Counted from the first letter of the stretch, positions 1-6,115 are shown. The stretch: DNA of 6,162 nt from Candidatus Woesearchaeota archaeon CG08_land_8_20_14_0_20_47_9 (GCA_002763335.1 PEYS01000228.1:1-6162), one strand, 5' to 3'. Made by a program: numbers and translations. Notes: a model not told the origin generated them from the sequence alone.

Positions 1-5
1 TAAAG

Positions 6-25
6 CCCCGACTTTTAAGTCGGGG
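6..25 (-). terminator. GC-rich hairpin, possible operon terminator
   Basis: CCCCGACT and AGTCGGGG form a perfect 8-bp stem around a 4-nt loop. Read on the minus strand, after the last gene of the operon, the stem is followed by CTTTA and then the window ends, so any longer U-tract lies outside. The GC-rich stem, tight loop and position suit an intrinsic terminator, but the visible U-run is only three. A second copy of GCCCCGA at 29-35 can pair with TCGGGG at 20-25, giving a competing hairpin. It could instead be just another intergenic palindrome. Confidence 0.42.
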
Positions 26-65
26 ATAGCCCCGAGCAGGCGAATTTTTTTTACCTTCGGTAAGA

Positions 66-156
66 GTCAAAAGCTCGCCTTGCTGCAAGAAGCTCGCCCG
101 CCGAGCAAGGCAATCGAGCATGCCCCCCGCTTGCTTTGTGCGGGCGAGCTTTTGAC
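66..156. repeat. 91-bp intergenic element with 14-bp perfect inverted ends
   Basis: GTCAAAAGCTCGCC at 66-79 is exactly repeated in inverse at 143-156. Inside, AAGCTCGCC recurs as a direct copy at 90-98, and an 11-nt form at 90-100 also pairs with 141-151. Further inverted pairs are GCCTTGCT (77-84) with AGCAAGGC (104-111), GCTCG (92-96) with CGAGC (102-106), and CCCGC (126-130) with GCGGG (140-144). The segment could fold as a long stem carrying two arms, or into alternative structures. No open frame of note lies within it. It may be a miniature inverted-repeat element, a REP-type unit or a structured RNA; no clear target-site duplication flanks it. Confidence 0.6.
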
Positions 157-182
157 CATCTAAAGTAGCAGTTCCGACATCA

Positions 183-234
183 GAAAACCTTGAATGCCGA
201 TTTAGCTGGGAAGCCGAGTCTATTCAAGGTTTTC
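183..234. repeat. 13-bp inverted repeat spanning the stop codon
   Basis: GAAAACCTTGAAT at 183-195 is perfectly inverted at 222-234, with a 26-nt spacer that contains the direct repeat GCCGA (196-200 and 213-217). One arm is the end of the dehydratase gene, encoding its last residues ENLE and part of the stop codon; the other arm lies in the 3' flank. In the minus-strand transcript this gives a stable stem with no U-run after it. It may therefore protect the mRNA 3' end or be a repeat insertion, and it is unlikely to be a classical intrinsic terminator. Confidence 0.6.
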
Positions 235-1371
235 AGGTATTATCCCCTCCCTCCGGAGTAGGCTTTTGATTTCTGATTTTGATAGTGGGGTCATATTTCT
301 TGAGTTGTAACCCTTGAAGCCTGCTGCGCTAAGGGTCTCCTTGTCAAAATGCTCGGAGACACCCCCAGTCACAGGGCGTGTTTGCTCGCTAAAGCTTCTG
401 TTTCCTCGCATTTTTTCCAGATTAGTCTTTCCACCAGTCTCAGACTGGCGGAAGGATAATCTTTCTATGAAATGAGGGATGTTTATCTTCGGCCTTAAGA
501 TAAACATATCCTCCCTTTCTTCAACATCCCGCGTTTCTTCTCTGGTCATCAATGATTCATGAAGTTTTTCACCAGGTCTAATCCCAACATATTCCACCCT
601 AATATCACTTGCGCTATGATTATAGACCGGGGCAAGTTCCTCTATCATTACCTCTGCAACATTTATTATCCTTAAACTCTTCATCTTCAGGATAAATATC
701 TCTCTGCCATTCATTATCTCTGCGGCCTTTAACACCAGGTTTACAGCATCGGATATTGACATAAAAAATCTGGTCATTTTTCTGGATGTGACTGTAACCG
801 GGCCCCCCGCCTTTATTTGTTCTCTGAAGGTTGGTATTACTGAGCCGTTGGAATTCACCACATTCCCGAATCTGACGCAGGCAAATTTTGTTTTAAAATC
901 GCCAAATGGGGCATTGAGGACTAACCTTTCACTTAATAACTTGGTTGCACCCATCACGTTTACTGGGCCAACAGCCTTATCGGTAGAGATAAAAATAAAC
1001 CTCCCGACATCACTCTCTCTGGCAGCCTCAATCACATTCTGGGTGCCGAGAACATTAGTCTTGACAGCCTCAAAGGGGTTGTATTCGCATAGGGGAACGT
1101 GTTTAAGTGCGGCTGCGTGAAAGACGATATCAACCCCTTTCATCGCCATCATCAGCCTCTTTTTATCCCTTACATTACCAATTAGCGACCGGATCTTGTC
1201 TGATTTTAATTCCTGTCCTAATCTGAATTGGCCGGATTCATCCTGATCAAACACCCTGATCCTTTTAACATCATACTTGGTAAGCTGCCTTGTAATCTCA
1301 GAGCCAATCGAGCCGCATCCTCCGGTGATCAGAATGTCCTTATCGTTAAATGCGTTGTTGAAGGTTTCCAT
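220..1371 (-). CDS. Short soluble nucleotide-sugar 4,6-dehydratase (PseB/CapD/WbpM catalytic-domain family)
   Basis: This 383-residue protein is an extended short-chain dehydrogenase. It is predicted to remove water from UDP-GlcNAc or a similar sugar, giving the 4-keto-6-deoxy intermediate used by aminotransferases. Visible features are the NAD-binding GGCGSIGSE (17-25), HAAALKHVP (85-93), STDKA (129-133), then Met140-xxx-Lys144 in place of Tyr-xxx-Lys, RFGNV (167-171) and RPGEKLHE (265-272). The Met form is known from WbpM and PglF, whereas FlaA1/PseB keeps Tyr. Unlike WbpM and PglF, it has no membrane segments. ATG 1371 lies 1 nt after the upstream stop, with AGAGG six bases before it. The C-terminal tail (GYNSRNMTPLS onward) looks family-typical, but residues about 297-345 seem extra and coincide with DNA palindromes. 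It is the last gene of the operon. Family call secure; exact substrate and stereochemistry unknown. Confidence 0.9.
   Translation of the reverse strand: METFNNAFNDKDILITGGCGSIGSEITRQLTKYDVKRIRVFDQDESGQFRLGQELKSDKIRSLIGNVRDKKRLMMAMKGVDIVFHAAALKHVPLCEYNPFEAVKTNVLGTQNVIEAARESDVGRFIFISTDKAVGPVNVMGATKLLSERLVLNAPFGDFKTKFACVRFGNVVNSNGSVIPTFREQIKAGGPVTVTSRKMTRFFMSISDAVNLVLKAAEIMNGREIFILKMKSLRIINVAEVMIEELAPVYNHSASDIRVEYVGIRPGEKLHESLMTREETRDVEEREDMFILRPKINIPHFIERLSFRQSETGGKTNLEKMRGNRSFSEQTRPVTGGVSEHFDKETLSAAGFKGYNSRNMTPLSKSEIKSLLRREGIIPENLE
357..383. repeat. Hairpin inside the dehydratase gene, flanked by 6-bp direct repeat
   Basis: Bases 357-366 pair with 374-383 around a 7-nt loop, with one C-C mismatch and one G-T pair. 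The hexamer TGCTCG lies at 350-355 and again at 383-388, so the direct-repeat period is 33 nt, exactly 11 codons. In the protein this corresponds to the recurring Ser-Glu of SEQ and SEH around RPVTGGV. The layout looks like an in-frame insertion with a short target duplication, though a 6-bp repeat can arise by chance. Confidence 0.4.
419..462. repeat. 44-nt near-perfect palindrome inside the dehydratase gene
   Basis: The arms AGATTA (419-424) and TAATCT (457-462) enclose a further 16-pair stem: 426-440 pairs with 442-456 around C441, and G425 is bulged. The core is CCACCAGTCT against AGACTGGCGG. Only two positions depart from Watson-Crick pairing: 433/449 and 428/454. The stretch is translated as part of RLSFRQSETGGKTNL in the C-terminal extension. 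A palindrome this long is unlikely by chance in coding sequence and resembles the small palindromic elements that insert in frame into genes, such as the Rickettsia palindromic elements. Membership of a named repeat family cannot be established here. Confidence 0.65.
477..511. repeat. Strong hairpin in coding sequence
   Basis: ATGTTTATCTT (479-489) and AAGATAAACAT (497-507) form an 11-bp perfect stem with a 7-nt loop. GGAT (477-480) and ATCC (508-511) offer an alternative extension with a bulge. The stem encodes MFILRPKINI, and its first part (MFILRP) is a family-typical segment of the dehydratase. It may therefore be fortuitous pairing, or the edge where a palindromic element joined conserved sequence. 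Confidence 0.5.
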
Positions 1372-1372
1372 T

Positions 1373-2512
1373 CTATGCCTCTTCCTCCATTATTGTTTTT
1401 AGCGCCCCTGTAACAAACTTTATCTCTGTTTCACCCATCTGGGGGTATAGGGGGAGCACAATGGTCTGATTGCTGATCTTCTCAGAAACCGGGAAATCAC
1501 CCCCCCTGTAACCGAATTTTTCTATATAAAATGGCTGGAGGTGGATGCAGGGATAAAAATAGGCCTTTGAAGCAATGCCCCTCTTCCCTAGTTCTGCAAT
1601 GATCCTATTCCTGTCAAGGCCTATAATCCTTATCGGGAATATAAACCATGTGTGCTCGTTATGCTCTCTGATTTTAGGTAAAACTATCCCTCTCGTCCCT
1701 TGTAATTCTTCCATGTATGCCCTGGCTATTTCTCTACGCCTCTTTATCAGGGAATCCAATTTATCCAGTTGGGCTATGCCTAATGCAGAGCTTATTTCAC
1801 TAAGGCGATAATTGTACCCTATCCTCTCGTGAAGCAACCACTGCATGTCTTTACCCCTCCCCTGGTTCGCATAGCTTTTGCATAAATTGTAGATTTCCTC
1901 GTTATCAGTTACTATCATACCTCCCTCTCCAGTTGTCATTTGTTTGTTAGGGTAAAAAGCAAAAACTGCGGCCTGTCCAAATGAGCCTACCTTCCTTCCT
2001 TTATAGGTGGCATTGATGGACTCACAGGCGTCTTCAATAACCGCAAGGCCAAACTTTTTTGCAATCTTCATTATGGGGTCCATATCGCAGCTCTGGCCGA
2101 AAACATGAACTACTAGAATCGCCTTCGTATTTTTTGTCACCTTTTCCGTAATTTTCCCCGGGTCCATGTTGAAGCTCTCTTCTTCTATATCAACAAAGAC
2201 TGGCCTTGCATTCTCGTAAAGGATGCTGTTTGCAGAGGCGATAAACGAAAACGGGCTTGTGATCACCTCATCTCCTTCCTTTATCCCCAAGGCTTTTATG
2301 CAGAGGTGAAGGCCGGAGGTTCCTGAATTTACCCCTACAGCGTATCTGGTTCCAATCAGATTGGCGAATCTCCTCTCGAACTCATCTAGCCTTGGCCCTA
2401 GGCTTAAGCAGCCGGACTCCAATACCTCCACTACCGCCTTGATCTCCTCTGTGGCTGTACAGGGCCTGGCCAGGGGAATCTTCCACTCCATCCTTCTCAT
2501 CTCTCCTCTCAT
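1373..2512 (-). CDS. DegT/DnrJ/EryC1/StrS family PLP-dependent sugar aminotransferase
   Basis: From ATG 2512 this is a 379-residue fold-type I enzyme, predicted to aminate a 4-keto (or 3-keto) nucleotide sugar with glutamate as donor. Counting from that start, it shows IPLARP (12-17), the phosphate-binding SGTSG (63-67), VIEDACE with Asp161 facing the PLP ring nitrogen, and the Schiff-base Lys190 in FYPNKQMTTGEGG. The family signature GYNYRLSEISSALG follows at 232-245. All catalytic residues are present, so it should be active. The frame is open back to 2602, but that would overlap the upstream gene by 94 nt and add residues unlike the family. Start candidates are ATG 2512 (ATGA overlap with the upstream stop), 2500 and 2491; the family usually begins just before IPLARP, so 2491 is also plausible. 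Adjacent to the dehydratase, it may resemble PglE, PseC or perosamine synthase. Confidence 0.93.
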   Translation of the reverse strand: MRGEMRRMEWKIPLARPCTATEEIKAVVEVLESGCLSLGPRLDEFERRFANLIGTRYAVGVNSGTSGLHLCIKALGIKEGDEVITSPFSFIASANSILYENARPVFVDIEEESFNMDPGKITEKVTKNTKAILVVHVFGQSCDMDPIMKIAKKFGLAVIEDACESINATYKGRKVGSFGQAAVFAFYPNKQMTTGEGGMIVTDNEEIYNLCKSYANQGRGKDMQWLLHERIGYNYRLSEISSALGIAQLDKLDSLIKRRREIARAYMEELQGTRGIVLPKIREHNEHTWFIFPIRIIGLDRNRIIAELGKRGIASKAYFYPCIHLQPFYIEKFGYRGGDFPVSEKISNQTIVLPLYPQMGETEIKFVTGALKTIMEEEA

Positions 2513-2518
2513 CTCTCC
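2495..2518 (-). repeat. 12-bp tandem duplication carrying RBS and start codon
   Basis: The minus-strand unit GGAGAGATGAGA occurs twice in perfect tandem (2507-2518 and 2495-2506). Each copy contains a purine-rich Shine-Dalgarno-like GGAG and an ATG in the same frame, giving starts at 2512 and 2500; a third ATG follows at 2491. The upstream gene's TGA stop (2511-2509) also lies in the first copy. Each GGAG is only 2 nt from the ATG of its own unit. The GGAG of the second unit is about 11 nt from ATG 2491, so the true start is unclear. Confidence 0.7.
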
Positions 2519-3603
2519 CCTGTTTTGTGTTGCAGATACTCCGGGAAAAATTGGGCATTTTCGTATTTTAGGTACTGCTCCCTTTTCCCAGATTTCCTGC
2601 ATAATTCCTTATATGCCTTTAGATTATAAATTTTTTTGTAGGTATAAAAATCTGCGGTATCAGCTGAAAAGGACATCTTGAATCTGAGTAGCCCATCATC
2701 CTCAGATGGTGAGCTGCCTCCCCCCATAACAAAGTACCTATACCCATCTGATTTGCCCCACTTTATCACCTCATCAATCAGAATGTCGTTTGGACGCAGG
2801 AGGATGTATTGTGGATCCGTGCCACGTAAAAAGTCATAGAGCACCCCATACCTTCCCAGCTCTATAGATGAACAGATTATCTTACCCTCATACTCCACCT
2901 GGAATAATCTGGCCTCATCTTTAAGTTTTTCAAAAAGCCCTCTGAAAAAGGTTTCATTAAAATAATAGAAGCTCTCGGCATTCTTTCTATCCATTGATTT
3001 AGAGTATATCTCTATAAACCTTGAAATTGCTTCTTTGGAGTTATCATGATAAACCCTCAGTCTGTTTCTTACTGCCTTATTTATGTTTTTCCTGGTATGC
3101 CTGGTATATTCTCTGTGGATTCTATCAATACTCTTTGTTAAATCAACATATACAATCTTTCTGTCATAAGCCACGTTTGCAGCATCCGGATAAAGCTCAT
3201 GGTTCCTCAATATCGGGTTAAGACGCTGGAATTCTGTTACGACGCCATTTTCCCTGCAATGCTCGTTAAACCTCCCTATAAACTTAAGAAATGACGCATT
3301 CAATAGCTTGCTGTCTTTTATATTATGTATGGGGCCTCCAAAATACCACGGTGAAACAAGGTCGATGTAAGGCCCAAACTGAGAATCCCCAGGTAGTAGG
3401 ACAGGCCTTTCAAAGTAGGGGATCAGGATGTGGTTCCTGCCATCCCAAAAATAAACGTATATGGCCTTATGCCCTGTATAGTTCTGAAAGACCCTTAAGT
3501 AGTCAGGATGGGCGTGGACATCAGCCTTCTCACAGCTCTCCAGTATGGCCTTCACATCTTCTGCCTCATCAAGGTTCATTATCTTCAGCTGGTATTCTCC
3601 CAT
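2509..3603 (-). CDS. FemAB/BioF2-like (GNAT-fold) acyl- or aminoacyl-transferase
   Basis: This 364-residue protein resembles the FemAB/BioF2-like group, which has a double GNAT fold. Members transfer an aminoacyl or acyl group to an amine; the classical Fem proteins build peptidoglycan cross-bridges, and many relatives sit in polysaccharide loci. Supporting features are the basic stretch TRHTRKNINKAVRN (167-180), comparable to the conserved RRNIRKA-like helix, then VEYEGKIICSSIELG (236-250), YDFLRGTDPQY (256-266), and GGGSSPSEDDGLLRFKMSFS (294-313), matching the C-terminal pattern of the family. There is no signal peptide or membrane segment, so it is cytoplasmic. ATG 3603 is supported by AGGAG six bases upstream, although it overlaps the preceding gene by 35 nt. 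In this operon the acceptor may be the new amino group on the sugar made by the two following enzymes; that is inference. Simple GNAT N-acetyltransfer is the main alternative. Confidence 0.82.
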   Translation of the reverse strand: MGEYQLKIMNLDEAEDVKAILESCEKADVHAHPDYLRVFQNYTGHKAIYVYFWDGRNHILIPYFERPVLLPGDSQFGPYIDLVSPWYFGGPIHNIKDSKLLNASFLKFIGRFNEHCRENGVVTEFQRLNPILRNHELYPDAANVAYDRKIVYVDLTKSIDRIHREYTRHTRKNINKAVRNRLRVYHDNSKEAISRFIEIYSKSMDRKNAESFYYFNETFFRGLFEKLKDEARLFQVEYEGKIICSSIELGRYGVLYDFLRGTDPQYILLRPNDILIDEVIKWGKSDGYRYFVMGGGSSPSEDDGLLRFKMSFSADTADFYTYKKIYNLKAYKELCRKSGKREQYLKYENAQFFPEYLQHKTGER

Positions 3604-6115
3604 TCTGCGCTCCTTTTCGTTTCATGCCCCTCCCAACTATTTCTTTAAGCCCCCTCACCATCCTGTCAATATCAAGCCTTGTCACATCCTGGTGTATTGG
3701 CAGGTTGGTTATCCTCTTAGAGATATAGTATGAGCTTTCGTACCCCTTGCCTATCTGCTCGATCAGCCTGTAGTATAATGAGATCAGCTCAATACCCCTG
3801 TCAAGCATCTCAAAGTAGACCTTATCCCTGTCCTTGTTCTTAATCAGGATCGGGAAATTTAAGGGCACTATCCAGTCAGGGAGTTGAGGGTAGAGTATCT
3901 CGATGCCCGCGCACTTTAGCTTGTCCAGCATATACAGGTAGTTCTCTCTTCTAATCCTTGCAATCTCCTCCAGGTCAAACTTTGGGAAGAGCTTGATATG
4001 CTCTGAGTCCTCGATATCAGGGTCTTTTATCTCCGGGTTGTTTATCTGGAGTATCCCACCCTCCTTTATTGGCAGGCTTTTATGCAGCGAGAAGAAGCTT
4101 GCATCGCCAAAGCTGCCCAGCTTCTTGCCGCTGTATGTTGACATCAGGGCGTGGGCACAGTCCTCAACGAGGTACTTATGGTGTTTCCTGCAGATAGATG
4201 CGATCTCCTCAATATCACCCTGGACAAAGCCAAAGTAGTGTATGACCAGCACAGAGTTTATGCTTGGGTCTTTCACCTTGGCTATAAAGTCTTTCATGTC
4301 AATTGATAGGTCCTTGTTGATGTTGTAGAATGCGTATTTCATGCCCAGCTCTCTGATTGGGTCAAAGACCCCTGAGCCTTCCTTATCATTTATCCCTATA
4401 TATGCGGGGAGGAGTATCCTGTTGTTTGCAGGAATCAGCCTAAGGATGTGGGAAAAGGCAGTCCGCCCTTTATCTACGAAGATCCTCCTCTTAAGGCATA
4501 CTGCCTCCTCAGGGAGCTTCCTCACAGGCATCTGATTCAGCTTTGCACTTGCCTCCTCATAGCCGGGGTTTAATTTCAAGACATGCTGCCATTCCCTCTT
4601 GGCATTTTCAAGCTCGCCCTTCTTCTCATAGGCAACGCCAAGGTAGAAGTGGGCAAAGTCCAGGTGGGGGTAAAGCTTTATCACAGATTTAAAGTCCCCA
4701 ATAGCCCTATCGTAGTTGCCATCTACAAGATTAGGGTTGTTTTTAAAGTTCATGTCGAGGTTTGCCTCATCTGCAAGCTCCTTGAGATACTCAGGCGTGA
4801 ATTCAGGCGTTTCTATACAGCCCAGGTAGAAGCTCTTCCTATTATCAAATTTATCCTCCTTCAGATAGCCCTTTTCCTCGCATAAAGCCCTTAGCTCTGT
4901 CCCGTAGTGCGGGAATGCTATGAAGAAGTGTGTCCAGTCCAGCCTTAATGAGCGGGCAAACTCAACAGTCTCCTTTATGTTCTCCCTTGTCTCTCCTGGA
5001 TAGCCGATTATAAAAAAGCCTTTAACCTTGAGGCCAACCTGCTTTGCCTTCTCAACCAGGGGTTTTACCCTTGACAGGTTTACTGGCTTGTGCATGAGTC
5101 TTCTTAAGACATCCTGGCTCCCTGATTCTATTGCCAGGGATATGGTATGAGCACCGCTATCCTTCATCCTCTCTATGATCTCTTCATCAAGGGAGAAGAC
5201 AGCTGAGCCGCTCGGAACATTCCAGCTTACGCCAATTTTTTTGAGGCCGTCAAATATCTTTAATGCCCTTTCCTTGTCTACAGTGAGGTTGTCATCCTCG
5301 AAGTGTATCTCCCTGACCCCGTACTGATCAACCAGCTGCCTTACCTCCCTTATCACATTCTCAGCTGAGCGGGCCCTCCACCTCCTGCCCTCCACATGCT
5401 TTAGGCAGCAGAATGTGCAGTTTGCAGGGCATCCCCTTGAGCTGAGTACTGTTGTGTATGGTATCTGCCTTAGGTCATTGCTATGGGGTGATTGCGCGCT
5501 GGAGTAGATGTCCATCTTAAGCAGGTGCCTTGCAGGAAAGGGGAGCTCATCCAGGTTTTCTATAAATCTTGTCTTAGGGTTAATGACCACTCTTCCGTCC
5601 TTTTTATATGCAATCCCATCAATATCTGAAAAGTCAGCACCCCGCTCTAACGCCTTCACCAAATCCCTGAAGCTGTATTCTCCCTCCCCCAGGATGACAA
5701 AGTCAACGTTCTTCTGCCTTATTGTCTCATCCGCCCTCACTGTTGGGTGTATGCCCCCAATTATTGTTGGGATCCCTGGGTTGAACTCCTTTACCAGCCT
5801 GCATACATTATAGGCATCCAATGCCTTGTTTGAGAATAGGCAGGATACGCCTACCACGTCAGGTGAGAACTCTGCAATTATCCTCTTAAGGGCATTGTCA
5901 GAGAGGCCGTACTTAACCCCCTCATCAAGGTACTCTGGCTCTTCATTAAAGCCCTCTGCTATGCAGTCAACTATCCTGACCTCATAACCCTGTTCTTCCA
6001 TTACTGCTGCAATGTATGCCAAACCTAAAGGGGGCACTACCCCGATCCTGCACTTCCTCGCATCCATATCCCTGGGCCTTGTAAGGCTCGGGTCTACAAG
6101 CAGTATCCTCTTCAT
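3569..6115 (-). CDS. B12-binding/radical SAM/TPR protein fused to a reduced DegT-type aminotransferase domain
   Basis: This 848-residue multidomain protein starts with a cobalamin-binding-like domain (about 1-195; PPLGLAYIAAVMEEQGY at 28-44, GGIHPT at 120-125, GEGE at 143-146). The radical SAM domain (about 220-450) carries the iron-sulfur motif Cys229-xxx-Cys233-xx-Cys236 and GFFIIGYPGET at 366-376. Two TPR-like helical pairs follow (466-525). The C-terminal part (about 544-830) aligns by eye with DegT enzymes: VEDCAHA with Asp652, GKKLGSFGDASFFSLHK with Lys679, and EGG at 685-687. It lacks the first 55-60 residues of the usual aminotransferase and the GxNxR region. B12-radical SAM enzymes often methylate or rearrange unactivated carbons; here a sugar or lipid substrate is a guess. 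ATG 6115 is the first in-frame start after a stop and overlaps a probable upstream stop as ATGA; its ribosome site is weak. Confidence 0.88.
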   Translation of the reverse strand: MKRILLVDPSLTRPRDMDARKCRIGVVPPLGLAYIAAVMEEQGYEVRIVDCIAEGFNEEPEYLDEGVKYGLSDNALKRIIAEFSPDVVGVSCLFSNKALDAYNVCRLVKEFNPGIPTIIGGIHPTVRADETIRQKNVDFVILGEGEYSFRDLVKALERGADFSDIDGIAYKKDGRVVINPKTRFIENLDELPFPARHLLKMDIYSSAQSPHSNDLRQIPYTTVLSSRGCPANCTFCCLKHVEGRRWRARSAENVIREVRQLVDQYGVREIHFEDDNLTVDKERALKIFDGLKKIGVSWNVPSGSAVFSLDEEIIERMKDSGAHTISLAIESGSQDVLRRLMHKPVNLSRVKPLVEKAKQVGLKVKGFFIIGYPGETRENIKETVEFARSLRLDWTHFFIAFPHYGTELRALCEEKGYLKEDKFDNRKSFYLGCIETPEFTPEYLKELADEANLDMNFKNNPNLVDGNYDRAIGDFKSVIKLYPHLDFAHFYLGVAYEKKGELENAKREWQHVLKLNPGYEEASAKLNQMPVRKLPEEAVCLKRRIFVDKGRTAFSHILRLIPANNRILLPAYIGINDKEGSGVFDPIRELGMKYAFYNINKDLSIDMKDFIAKVKDPSINSVLVIHYFGFVQGDIEEIASICRKHHKYLVEDCAHALMSTYSGKKLGSFGDASFFSLHKSLPIKEGGILQINNPEIKDPDIEDSEHIKLFPKFDLEEIARIRRENYLYMLDKLKCAGIEILYPQLPDWIVPLNFPILIKNKDRDKVYFEMLDRGIELISLYYRLIEQIGKGYESSYYISKRITNLPIHQDVTRLDIDRMVRGLKEIVGRGMKRKGAQNGRIPAEDNEP
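3610..3614 (-). promoter_or_regulatory. Shine-Dalgarno inside the upstream gene
   Basis: AGGAG lies six bases before ATG 3603 and falls within the last codons of the radical SAM fusion gene. It decides the start of the FemAB-like gene and shows that the 35-nt overlap is a genuine coupled junction. Confidence 0.7.

Noticed and set aside
45..63. TTACC/GGTAA hairpin next to a run of eight T as a terminator
   Set aside because: On the plus strand the T-run precedes the stem, and on the minus strand the stem is followed by A residues, so neither orientation fits an intrinsic terminator.
66..156. CRISPR array
   Set aside because: Repeats are short, partly inverted and unevenly spaced; there are no regular repeat-spacer units.
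183..234. Integron attC-like recombination site
   Set aside because: Size and symmetry are superficially similar, but the GTTRRRY/RYYYAAC core sites and the expected imperfect L boxes are absent, and no integrase is seen.
2513..2602. Longer N-terminus for the aminotransferase from ATG 2602
   Set aside because: It would overlap the FemAB-like gene by 94 nt and adds 30 residues unlike the family; three closer ATGs near ribosome-site-like sequence exist.
3291..3728. Plus-strand open frame of about 145 codons, and other plus-strand frames
   Set aside because: They lie antisense to well-supported genes, have low-complexity or unrecognisable products and no convincing ribosome sites; they are shadow frames.
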